Below are positions 1-9,875 of a stretch of DNA of 64,000 nt, in pieces. The stretch lies in assembly GCA_020736575.1 (NCBI GenBank), contig JAGPYM010000002.1:2294001-2358000 (forward strand), read 5' to 3'. The notes below the pieces were generated by a model, which saw nothing but the letters and a program-made list of their open reading frames with translations, was not told the DNA's origin and ran no database searches. Each line of letters starts with the position of its first letter. Position 1 is the first letter of the stretch. Made by a program: the position numbers and the translations under genes. This DNA comes from Thelonectria olida (taxonomy: Eukaryota; Ascomycota; Sordariomycetes; Hypocreales; Nectriaceae).

Positions 1-1343
1 TTGGGGTCTTGCTCTCCCTGTTCTGTCTGGTTCTCTGCCTGCAACCGCCTCTCGTGAGCCGCGCGAGCCGCAGCCGCAGCTTCTTCTTCGGTTTCTGCAA
101 AGTTGTCTCCATCCGATTCATCGTCCTCATCTTGATCGGCGTAAGGTGTATCATCTGTTTCCATTGGAAGGGCAGGGAGCTTGGTGAGTTTTCTCTTGAT
201 GGTATCTTCTTCATCGAGGTCGAGTTTGCGTTTGCTAGGGAGCTTCTCAGAATCTGCATGAGACTTTGTGAAGCCGAAACCACTCGCCTTCACTCGGTTT
301 GCAGGCAGCGCTGAAGCAGTGTTCGTTTGCTTAACAGGAACCGAGAGCTTCTCGGCCTGTCCATCAAGTGACCCGAGAACAGATTTTCCAGTGTTGTGTG
401 AGTGGGATGCTGCTGATTTCTTGGCGATGGCTTTTGGATCGAACTTGCCGAAATAAGGCGTTGCGGGAGATGCAATGCTTGGTGAGTCTTTGGTGGCAGG
501 TGAGCCAACAGCAGACACGATAGGAGACACTGTCCTAGACGATGGTCCACTGGCCTTTTTATCCATCTCCGCCAGGAGATTCCTGGTCTGGCTTGGGTTG
601 ACCTCTTTTTGCTTCTGGTTTTCGACCTCCTTCTTTTTCTTCCATGCTTCGAGCTTCGCAAGTCGTTCGGCTTTTTTATCGATCTCGGCCTGTGCAACGG
701 TTGGTTGTGGCTTTTGCGCCTGCCCTCTGTCAACGGGAGTAGTTCTTCCAAAAAGGTCGGAGCGACGAACCTCGTTGCTTCCATTGTGACCACTGTCGCT
801 CAGGGGTGTTCGTCGTGGGCGACTTTCATCGCGAGTGCTACGAGCGTGAGAGTCAGCCGTACCTTCGCGATCGGCTCTCGCGCGGTCGCGGGAGTCCTCT
901 CGCCTTCTGAAGTCCCTATCGCTCCCGCGGCTACGGTTCCGTCGTCGGTCCGGTGATCGGTTTCTGTCATCGTGGCGGTCTCTCGACCTGCGCCGGTCCC
1001 TATCCCGGGGATCACGACGTCCGCCGCGGTAGTAGTTGTCGTCTCGCCGATCTAGCGAGCGGTCCCTTCGACGGTACTGGTCGCGTTCTCGGCCGCCACG
1101 ATCTCTGTCTCGATCGCGATCGCGGTATCGGGGCTGTTGACAAGTAATTTCGTTAGAAAGAGACGCGTGAGTGTTGCGAAGGTGCGCGCTTACATCAGGA
1201 CTACGCGACCTGGAACGCCGGCGATGGTCTCTCCCATCGTTTCGGCGGTTCCTGTCCCGTCGGTCGTCATCTTTTCGAGGGCGGCGTGCGTTGTTGGGGC
1301 TGCCTGCAGGACTTGGTGAGCGCGAGTCTTTTGGCCGAGCCAT
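1..1343 (-). CDS. prp5: Pre-mRNA-processing ATP-dependent RNA helicase PRP5, N-terminal part (runs off the window)
   Basis: PRP5 is the DEAD-box ATPase that remodels U2 snRNP at branch-site recognition during prespliceosome assembly, in the nucleus. Only the amino-terminal region is inside the window; the helicase core lies beyond base 1. Exon 1 is 1343-1194 (50 codons, phase 0), a 60-nt intron follows at 1193-1134, and exon 2 runs from 1133 to the edge. The protein starts MARPKDSRSPSPAGS and continues through an Arg/Asp/Ser-rich RS-like segment, then a Lys-rich helix (AERLAKLEAWKKKKE) and an acidic stretch with KRKLDLDEED. This order matches the extension in front of the helicase core in filamentous-fungal PRP5. 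The gene is head-to-head with the SAP30BP-like gene across 450 bp. The identification rests on the N-terminal extension only, so another RS-rich DEAD-box helicase is the alternative. Confidence 0.8.
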   Translation of the reverse strand, partial: MARPKDSRSPSPAGSPNNARRPRKDDDRRDRNRRNDGRDHRRRSRSRSPDVSAHLRNTHASLSNEITCQQPRYRDRDRDRDRGGRERDQYRRRDRSLDRRDDNYYRGGRRDPRDRDRRRSRDRHDDRNRSPDRRRNRSRGSDRDFRRREDSRDRARADREGTADSHARSTRDESRPRRTPLSDSGHNGSNEVRRSDLFGRTTPVDRGQAQKPQPTVAQAEIDKKAERLAKLEAWKKKKEVENQKQKEVNPSQTRNLLAEMDKKASGPSSRTVSPIVSAVGSPATKDSPSIASPATPYFGKFDPKAIAKKSAASHSHNTGKSVLGSLDGQAEKLSVPVKQTNTASALPANRVKASGFGFTKSHADSEKLPSKRKLDLDEEDTIKRKLTKLPALPMETDDTPYADQDEDDESDGDNFAETEEEAAAAARAAHERRLQAENQTEQGEQDP

Positions 1344-1793
1344 GGTTGCGGTCTCGCAGGCTCAGCAAGACACTACGTTGGTGAGTACTACGTTTTGACG
1401 AGTGTGTTGGCCAGCGATGGCGCGCAGCCGCTCAAAGTAGCGCAGTCAGAGCCTGGTTGGCAATTTTCGTGTCCCAAGAACAATGGGGAAGTGGTCTGGT
1501 GATGGATTCTCTATTCCACGGAAACAGACATGTGACAAGAGAATCTCCGTAGATGAAGGGCCGTCGACGTATTGCAGATGAGGCTTCTTGAAACTTAAGG
1601 CAACGGCGTTGAAGGACGATCAAAGTCTGGGGTGGGACAGGCCGGGGTTTACCCGCTATTTCTGATGTCTCCACCAAGAAACGCGCTAAGCCGAGAAGAG
1701 TTGCAGATTGTTCTTGCCTCGGTGTGGGACTGTCTCATGCTTTGAACTTCGTACCTACATCAGCCTTTCCTTCCATCATAGAATTCTAGAAAA
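1344..1793. promoter_or_regulatory. Shared intergenic promoter between PRP5 and the SAP30BP-like gene
   Basis: This 450-bp spacer separates two divergent genes, both with RNA-processing homologues, so both promoters must lie here. I see no strong TATA box. The part nearest the + strand gene is pyrimidine-rich with an AAAATGG start context. No other gene is supported. Confidence 0.6.
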
Positions 1794-2821
1794 ATGGCTG
1801 GACTCGTCGGATATGCAAGTAGTGATGACGAAGAGGAGGAGATTGAGCAGCCGTTGCCCGTAAAGGTATGTTTCTCTTCATTTATGAACCAGGTGCACCC
1901 CGAGATTGGGTGGTGGTTGAGTGGCTGACGTTGGATTCTCAGAAATCGCCGTCACAGGCCCCAGCCTCGGAACCAGCCAAGGCTGAGATTGAGAATGTGG
2001 ATGAGGCCAGCCGAAAAGGTATACATGTTCTTTTCCTTCTGACCCCCCCAAGTGTCACATGCTTGCGTTGCTGTTCCTCATATACCCGTACAAAGAACCA
2101 GCAACTCTTGGTATACACTCTGGCTAGCCCTCTCGTCTCTCGATTCCCTGATCCACCCAAATCTCAAAGCATCACATTGCTTCTACTAACATTCGTAACA
2201 GTAGTGAAGGACCAAAAGAGCTCTTCAGAGCCATCAGCTCCGGCTCAGCAAAGTGCTATCCCTTTAGGCCCTTCGCTTCCACCATTGGACGAACCTCTTC
2301 TCAACGAGGAACTTGACTCGAGCCAGGCTCCTTTGTCTCCTTACTCAGCCAGCCGTGCTCTGCTGCGTGATTTGACACTCCCCTCGAACCCAAACTTGGA
2401 CATCCCTCCCTCACCACCTGGGTCACCACGGGCAGACGCTACCAAGAAGCTTGATCAATTCTTGGAGCTGAAGAAGAAGGGTGTTCACTTCAACGCTAAA
2501 TTGGAGCAGTCATCTGGATTAAAGAATCCGAGCCTGATGGATAAACTCCTTAGCTTTGTTGAAATTGATGCCCAAAGTCAGTACTCGACGACGCTTTCAA
2601 CTGATCTGTGGGACCCGAATGGTTTCCCAGAACGGGCCTTTCGAGACAAGTTGCGGAAGAGCCACGCGAAGATTGCAAAAGAGGCGGAAGCCGAAAAAGC
2701 CAGCGGAAATAGGACCGCTATCGATTTTGTCCCGTCCACGACAGCTACCTACACAAGCACATCCGGTGCCGGAGGCCTGTCTCGAGGAGAGAAACGCAAA
2801 GGTGGACGGACATGGGACTAA
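1794..2821 (+). CDS. SAP30-binding-protein-like (HCNGP family) nuclear protein
   Basis: Exons are 1794-1865, 1943-2018 and 2202-2821 (768 nt, 255 residues). The introns are 77 and 183 nt, the second with a CTAAC branch-like element. The protein begins MAGLVGYASSDDEEEE, the classic HCNGP/SAP30BP opening, then has a Ser/Pro-rich middle. It ends with the HCNGP domain (about residues 165-240): NPSLMDKLLSFVEID, then DLWDPNGFPERAFRD and an IDFVPS end. Human SAP30BP was first described as a transcriptional co-regulator and has more recently been linked to splicing of short introns together with RBM17. The neighbouring PRP5 makes a splicing role attractive here, but that is inference. The start is fixed by the conserved N-terminus. 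Confidence 0.85.
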
Positions 2822-3154
2822 CAGACCTACCCCAGAACTCGACATTTGCATTGGTGGTGACAATAATCAAGGAGGAACATGGTCAATGAGCGATACCCGA
2901 CAATGAGAGACATATATGATCATTATCAGCACTGGAGGCTCTACGTGATGATTGCATCAAATGGTATCTTAATGAGAATCCGCCCGCCATCTGACCATCA
3001 ACTTTCCGATATCACCCTTCATCGAAGACCTGCTTGCCCGATATACAGCATGATACACAACCTCAAACAGGACGCAACAAAGCCGTCCTGATGGTTCCTA
3101 TAACTATCTAAAACGCAAACCGACATTAACCAGAACAAACAAACGACGTTAAGA
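2822..3154. other. Convergent 3' spacer, no gene seen
   Basis: These 333 bp lie between the stop codons of the SAP30BP-like gene and the DUF3712 gene, which face each other. The stretch is AT-richer than the flanking exons, as expected for two 3' untranslated regions and polyadenylation sites. No coding or RNA feature is supported. Confidence 0.5.
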
Positions 3155-4294
3155 TCACGACGAGCTCTTCGCGCAAGTGACGGTGGTACCCAAATCGTTC
3201 TTGAGGATGGTCCCGATGTCGATCTCGACTGTTTGGTTGACGCTAGCAAGCGCCGCAGCAAAGTAGCTGAGATTAGCACCGCCATTGTTGACGGACTTGC
3301 CCAATAGCTTGAAGGGGACAAGGCCAGTGTTGCAGTACGGCTTCTCCCTGGCAGCATCAAGGACGCTCGCCTGGTCCATGGTTGCCGTAATGTTGACGAT
3401 GTTGTCGCCGGGCTTGAGGAGCAGGTTCTGGATGTAGAGGGTACCGACCTCTTCGTCACCGATGAAGTTGGTGAATGAGATATTACCCTAGTGGCATGGT
3501 GAGAAATGGTTTAGAAATGACGGTGAGTCGGGCGCTTTGACTTACAATATCGAGGGTGAAGACTGAGGCATTGGGAATGTTGGCAGTTCCGTTGAAGTTG
3601 CGACCATTCTCGGTCTTGCCGAGCGAGATGTGACCGTTGGTGACCTCGGTGCCGTTAAATTCATTCAGGCCCTTGAGGGTGACAGTCTTCTTGAAGGTGA
3701 CACCATACTTGCGGTCCAGGCCGTGGGGCTTGACCTTTGTCTTTCCGTTGATGGTAACTCGCAGGGTCTCGTTGTTGTGGAACCAGACGTTGAATCGGGT
3801 GAAGGACTCCATGTCAGTGATGGTGATATCCTGGGAGACGTTGACGTTTTGGTGCTTGTTGGCGTTGGTCTTGGGGAAGTTGAGGGTTGCGAAAGCGACG
3901 TGTGGTTCGTAATCCTCGAGGTACATTTCACCCTCAAAGGGGTCGATATCGGCTTTAATGCTGCCATCTGTCTTGATGGTGGAGTTGATCTCCATGTGGT
4001 AGGCGTTGCTCTCAGTCTGCAGGATGTGGACGCCCTGGATCTCCAAGTCGGCCTCATTCATCTTCTTCTGGGCAATCTTGGGGACGGCAACGAAGATGCT
4101 GTAGGGGGTGTCAGTGGCTGATCGGCAACGAAACAGGTGGTGTTGACTTACATTACGGGAACCGAGATGGCGACGATGATGCAGAAGATGATGAGATGAA
4201 CCCACCAAAAGCGCTTGCAGTGTCGCGCGCAAGATCTCTTCTTGCTTCTGTCGACGACATTTTCGGTCTGGGTGTACTCCTGCTTGTCCGACAT
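3155..4294 (-). CDS. DUF3712-family membrane-anchored protein
   Basis: Exons are 4294-4152, 4098-3546 and 3487-3155 (1029 nt, 342 residues); the introns are 53 and 58 nt. The protein has a short basic cytoplasmic head (KKRSCARHCKR). One hydrophobic segment follows at about residues 29-55 (WWVHLIIFCIIVAIS...). A long beta-rich region then carries many N-glycosylation sequons (NST, NVS, NET, NGT, NAS, NQT). This layout is that of fungal DUF3712 proteins, single-pass type II proteins related to LEA2-like folds, thought to sit in endomembranes or the vacuole with the bulk in the lumen. No biochemical role is known to me. The start is the first ATG giving the basic head and membrane anchor. Length and layout are normal for the family. 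Confidence 0.75.
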
Positions 4295-6924
4295 GGTGCT
4301 TATTAGGGGTGGGCGAGTCTCTCCAGGAGGTGATGGGATGTGGTGACGAGAAGCAACAGCGAGGGAGACTGGAAAAGAACCAAACAACAGAAAGTGTTGA
4401 AGCGGGCAAAGTGGTGGATTTAAAGAGGAATCACGCCAAACGTCCGAGTCACAACGAGTTGCAAAAAGTCGAGGGAACGATGGCGGAGTTTAAGTAGGTA
4501 GGAAGGAAGGTATGGGGGGGGAACGGCAACCGACTTACCCAAAGCAATCAACTGCTAACTAATGACTGCAACTGCTGCGATTGATTGCAACAGCAACAGA
4601 AACTGCGACAGACAGAAACTGCAGCCTGCATCCTCCAATACGGCGCAGCTAGATCGTCATGATCTCCTCTCCCATGCTCTTTTGCATCTCGACTCGGACG
4701 TGTCCTACCCAAAGAGGCAATACGCCGACACCAACAGACGGCGCGAAAAAAAACCCCAGGTTTCCTTGCCCCGCACGCCCTCATCGACCTCTCAATGCCC
4801 TCTCGGCACCCCAACTTTTCCCCAATCGTGCTTCCTGGGGAAGGCCTCCCCTGGTTCAATTCCTTGTTGCCCCCCTTGTCTCCCCTGTCGCCCCCTCTCG
4901 AGTTGTCTGCCACAGAGAGGTCCCTCGGTATCTTGTGATGGTCGTCCACATGAAAGATCTCGTCCCCTTCATTTCACCACCGCAGGCCCTGTCCGGACTC
5001 CGGTGAGGCCACTCCCTCCCCTGCCGCTTTCGTGGCGGACGGGAGACGCTCCGAGCTGGGAATGAGACAAGAAACGGCAGCCGCGTATCTACGGCACTCT
5101 GCTCTGAGAGATGAAAAAGTTTGGCTGTTCGACCGATTCTGACTGGCAGCCGACAAACGCACCAGTGCAATTATAGCAGCCAATCCCCGGCGAGGCTTCA
5201 CGAAGTGGCAACCCTGTGTGTCTTGTCACCAGACACCCAAACATTCTGTCCTTCTCCAACGACGCAACAAAAGGGTGCCATGGCTTTCCCCCCCCTCTCT
5301 TTCGAGAACATTGCCAAGACAAAACCTTAATCTGTTTGGTGCTGGAGGGTTAGGGTCAGGCAATGCCATGCAATGCTGCCTTCCACGATGGTGATGGTAT
5401 CGAGGCACAGTCGCGAGAGTCTTCACCACCACATCGGCCGCATGGAACATCACATGTCAGGCACCCACCGCTGGAGCGGTGATCTGATGCTACGCCTTCG
5501 CACTCGAACCAACTGAGACAAGAGCCCAAGGACGAGTCCACGATACGACACGTTGGTGGCGTAGCGGATGGAACGACTGAAGCAAGCAAGCAAGCAACAC
5601 TCACACACTCTCCAACACACGCGATACGATTCAAGGCAGTTGCCAAGCCAATATAACAAAAGCATTTCGGCTCAATTGGGTCATGTCCTCACACGACAAT
5701 TTGACTCCTCACATCGCGACAAAGGGAGCTAACCTCTTCAATCAACTCCTCCGCTGCCACCCTCCTTTTCCACCACCTCCAACTCACACTGGACAATGCC
5801 TCCCCCGCGAAATTTTAAAGTTGACCAGTCGTTTGTTCGGGATCCCAATCAATTCCTTGGATCCGAGATGCAAACAGAAGAGGCTCTCTCAATGCAAAAC
5901 AACTGGGCAGCAGCCCGCCAATAAGCCGAAACGCGGCTGAGATTGTGTCTTTTCACCATCGCCACACAAACTCTCCCTCCATCTATTTTCAGCTCTTTGG
6001 CTCGGGAGGCGAATATGAACAAACAAAAAGGCCCGGCTGGTGACCGAGACCAACCACCATCAGTCTGTACTTGGTTCTGCACCACCATTGAACACGAAAG
6101 GGACTCCTATCTAATCGAGGTTGCCTTTCCCACCCGGGAATGCATGTGGTGTCATTTGACTCCCTTGCCCCTGCAGAAGGGCGCCACACACACAAAATCG
6201 ATCCGTTGCCTTGTCAGCTTCTCCATGTGTCCCGGGCAAGACGGCGACGATCATGACCTTACGCGGGCGCCAATGACCAATCGTATCCCCCAATATGCAT
6301 CGGCGTCAGCTTGTGACCGCACCTCCCGTCTCCCGTCTCCAAAGTGCTGACGAGAGTCGGGACTTGAAAATGGACGCATTGAGGCACACGGTATTGCTTT
6401 ATGTCAGCCAATTGAACGAGTCTTAGAATGGAAAATCGTTCATGTTCAATTGTGGTACAGTACAGCCTAATGAAAAACACGAATGGCCGTTAGATCTTGG
6501 ATGTATCTACTGTCGTCTATTGTCCAGCGCCCTTCTACTGGATATTTTTGCGCGTCAAGAAACGACCGTTAGTTTCCAACTCTTCTTCAGACATCCTTTC
6601 CCGCATCTGCATCCTTTATACCTTAATAAGCGGCCGGCGCGGCTCTCCCGGGCTTGCATGGTGTCCAGCCAAAACGCCACGTCCGAGAAGCCCACACCCC
6701 TCCTCCCTCAGCCCTGGAACTTCGGGGGAGGTTAAGAGGGACGGACGGCGGCCGAGACGGCGGGTGTGGGGCTTCCTTCGCTCAACGAGCCGAGGCTCTA
6801 TCTGACATCTGATATTGATAATGCATGCTCAGCCCTCAACTTTACAGCTTGGATCTCGACCACAGGCCTCTCCGCTCCAGCCCCGGATCGCCCTCGAAAA
6901 TATCTCGCTCCACACTGCGAGTGT
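4295..6924. other. 2.6-kb intergenic region, no gene supported
   Basis: This holds the upstream region of the DUF3712 gene and the 3' flank of the cytochrome b2 gene. The open frames present are short, lack recognisable domains and do not join through plausible introns. Low-complexity items are a G8 run at 4514-4521, CAACTGC-like repeats at about 4546-4630 and an AGCA microsatellite at 5581-5597. I see no tRNA or transposon signature. Confidence 0.5.
5581..5597 (+). repeat. (AGCA)4 microsatellite
   Basis: Four tandem copies of a 4-bp unit plus one base lie in non-coding DNA. It is a simple-sequence repeat with no evident function and could vary between strains. Confidence 0.8.
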
Positions 6925-8478
6925 TTATCTATTCACCGGAGTTAGATGAGATCGCCAAGAAACGGTGGAGTCTGGGGGAGGGGTTCTTACGAATCTGGGG
7001 GACAATTCCGAGATGTTCTTGACACCGAGGAGTCTCATGCAAGTGGCAGTTTCTGCCTCGAGAACTGCGCGACACGAAATCAGTATCTTCGCGGGGTAGA
7101 TCCTTAGGGTCAAACTTACTCTCCAACACACGCTCAACACCGGCTTGACCGCCAGCGCCGAGGCCGTACAGCGCACCTCGTCCGATGCCAACACCACGAG
7201 CGCCAAGACACAGAGCCTTGACAACGTCCGTTCCTCGCTTGATACCTCCGTCGACAAAAACCTCAATCTTGTCGAACACCTCGGGGCAATACTTGCGGAC
7301 CTCGAGCAGAGTGTGGATGGCAGGGGGCGCCGTGTCAAGTGCACGGCCGCCGTGGTTGGAAAGGATGACGGCCTTGACCTGGGGCGCGTACTTGGCCGCC
7401 ATATACACGTCCTCGTGAGTCTGCAAGCCCTTCAACACAATGGGCAGATCGGTGTGTTTCGCCAACCAGGGCAGCGTCACCTTCCACGTCAAATCGGCAG
7501 CAGTGCCAAAGAAGAGTTGCTGTCCTACACCACCCTTGGCCGGCGTGGACTCGCCGCTGGCGGGACTGGTGTCAGCGAAGTCAAAGTTGGACTTTTCGTC
7601 GAGCTCGCGCTTTCCGGGGACAGGAGCATCGAGAGTCAGAGTGATGAACTTGTAGTGATCACCCTTGGCGTGGATGCGCTTAAGCATCGCCTCGCTCTTC
7701 TCGCGCTGGTTCTGGACATAGAGCTGCCAGCCAAACACCTGGTCGGGGCCAGCGCCCTCAACAATCTGCTCGGGAGTCATGGAGGCGTTGTTGGAGACGA
7801 TCTGCATGGCATTGAAGCGGGCACAGGCCTTTGCGATACCGTGCTCACCATCGGGATGGGCGAGACGAGCCATGGCAGCCGGGGCAACGAAGATAGGAAT
7901 GCCGACCTTGTTGCCCAGGAAAGTGGTGGAGAGGTCGCAAGCAGTACAGTCAACGAAGACCCTAGGACGGAGGAGAATCTGCTGATAGACGAGGTTGTTG
8001 AAGTTCTTTGACCTCAGATCGTCACTGGCAGAGAAGTAATATGCCCAAGCCTTCTTGGAGATGCGCTTGGTAGCCTCCTCCTCGATCTCGTCGAGGTTCA
8101 TGAGAGAGCCCAACGGGGGCGGCTTATCCGAATCCTTGGCCATGACTTCAGCAGTTTCCTCGGGCTTGGGAAGAGTGTCCTTGTTGATGGTTCCGAGGCA
8201 GTCCTCGGGACGAAGGTTCTCCTCCAAAGTGCCAGGAGGATGGACAGGGTCGTACTCCTTGGTGGCGTCCTTCCCGGCCAACTTGAGGATAATCTTCTTG
8301 CCACCAGGATGTTCAGGCAAGAAATTGGTGACGTCGTAAACCTTGTCGTAGAGAACGACCCAGCAGCTGTCCTTGGTGTTGTGTTTGGCGACTATCGATT
8401 GGGTGTTAGTGTGATGACGAGAAGAAGGATGGGGCAAGACGTTGTACCTTCGGCAGCGTCAAAGACGTTGGTGGCCAT
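6925..8478 (-). CDS. CYB2: Cytochrome b2, FMN-dependent L-lactate dehydrogenase
   Basis: Exons are 8478-8448, 8391-7120 and 7064-6925 (1443 nt, 480 residues), with two 55-56-nt introns. The enzyme oxidises L-lactate to pyruvate and passes electrons through heme b2 to cytochrome c. Residues about 8-85 form a cytochrome b5 domain with heme ligands in HPGG (38-41) and a second His at 61. The rest is the FMN-dependent alpha-hydroxyacid dehydrogenase barrel, with SNHGGRALD (catalytic-base region), DGGIKRGTD and GVGIGR phosphate-binding motifs, and a normal end ([16 protein letters not shown]). The called start has no mitochondrial presequence or inner-membrane sorting segment, unlike yeast Cyb2. 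The frame stays open far upstream, so an extended targeted form is possible. A related alpha-hydroxyacid oxidase is the alternative, but the b5 fusion favours cytochrome b2. Confidence 0.85.
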
Positions 8479-9875
8479 ATCGTTGGAGTTTGTTTGAGGA
8501 GAGGGTTGTGGTGAGGGCGAGACTGAGAGTGATGGTGATGGCGATGAGGATGGGAGAGAGACAGAGGACGAGGGAAGGTAGGCTGTCTGGCCTGTTGTGC
8601 TGTGAATCTGGAGGTTGTCGGTGGTTTGGTGAGGAGGAATTAGAGAAAATGGATGAGCCGACGAGACTCGGGGACCATTGACCCGTTGCATTGGGTTTGG
8701 GGGGAGGCTTCTAATTAGTCTAAGGACTTTGGGGGCGGGATGAGTGGGCAGCCGATTACTATGAGTGGGCGAGGACGAGGGAGGGAGAGAGAGAGGAAGA
8801 GACAGAGAAGAGACACGGAGAGAGAGAAGGGGGATTGGCCTGCTCAAGTGTAATCCCGGAGATGTGCAGATGGGATGCAGAAAGCGGAGATGGGATGGGA
8901 TGGGATGGGATGAGATAAAGACGAGATGGGGAGATGATGAGAGAGAGGGATTGAGAAAGGAAGAGAGAGCTAGTGGTAGTATTGGCGTCGACCCATACGT
9001 TCGTTCCCCTGTATTCGGGCAGGATATACTTACCACTTCTATCCGCTCTATAGTCTAACGAAAGCAACCTGGAGCCTCCAAAAAAATTAGATATCAGAGA
9101 TGGAATCGTCCTCGTTCGCTGGAATGGCCGTTGAAAGCTGCGAGGTTCGATTTGGCCGACCCGTCATTGGCCATCCCTCCGCCCACCCCAATTCTTTGGC
9201 TCGGACTTGACACCGACGAGAACGACCGCCGCCGACTTGGTCCGACCCAGTTTGCAGTGGCAAGACGCAACAATGGCCACTGAAGCTCCCCACTGGAGAA
9301 TTGCGGATATGCCGATGGGACCACTAAGTACCTAGGTAATTAGCTATGAGTTGGTGAACGAACTTGTTCCTCATAACCCCGGATTTGACATGAGGAATTG
9401 ATAATGAACAATGGAAACACTTTGCCATTTCCTACCTAAGGTACGTTACCGTGTCAAGTGCAGAGGTACCGTTGTATTCACCCTGTCAGACAAACGTCAT
9501 TCCCTCCCATCTTAAACCCCCACTTTCCTACATCTATCTGGTCGGAATCTCCTTCCTCTTTCTCCAACCAGATCTCGTTTCTCGGCCCGGCAAAACCTGC
9601 CCTTGCGCCACATCCCATCTCATGCTCTCGCCACACTTCACCAGCCTCACCTCACCAGACGATTGGGGGGTCAGTGACAGCTAGAAAAAACGGTCCGGTC
9701 GGCGCGGCATCTCTCGGCCTTGTCGTGAAGCCAACGACACTTTTTTTTGTACTACGTAACCACCACATATTTCTTCGTCTATTGCATCGTCTTTTCTTAA
9801 TATCCCCCCCCTTCCCCCGAAGCATATCCCTTCCTCTGTTAAAGCTCAAGCTTTTGCCCGGTTCGAACCACAATC
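8479..9875. promoter_or_regulatory. Shared upstream region of CYB2 and JAC1 with purine-rich tracts
   Basis: About 1.4 kb lies between the two divergent starts. The + strand is strongly purine-rich from about 8500 to 8960 (GAGA-type runs and GGGAT repeats), so the leader of the minus-strand cytochrome b2 transcript would be CT-rich. Perfect or near-perfect palindromes occur at 9329-9338 (TACCTAGGTA) and 9433-9443 (TACCTAAGGTA). A CT-rich stretch precedes JAC1. No separate gene is supported. Confidence 0.5.
8892..8910 (+). repeat. (GGGAT)n tandem repeat with canonical G-quadruplex spacing
   Basis: Four GGG runs separated by AT lie in the purine-rich region about 415 bp upstream of the cytochrome b2 start codon. 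The pattern G3-N2-G3-N2-G3-N2-G3 satisfies the usual quadruplex rule. The G-rich strand is the template strand for cytochrome b2. Folding and function are inference. Confidence 0.7.

Noticed and set aside
7145..8011. 288-codon open frame on the + strand antisense to cytochrome b2
   Set aside because: It mirrors a well-supported enzyme on the other strand and shows no domain; such antisense frames are a codon-bias artefact.
9850..9868. tRNA T-loop-like sequence CCCGGTTCGAACC
   Set aside because: No acceptor stem, D-arm or anticodon arm can be arranged around it; it lies in the JAC1 leader.
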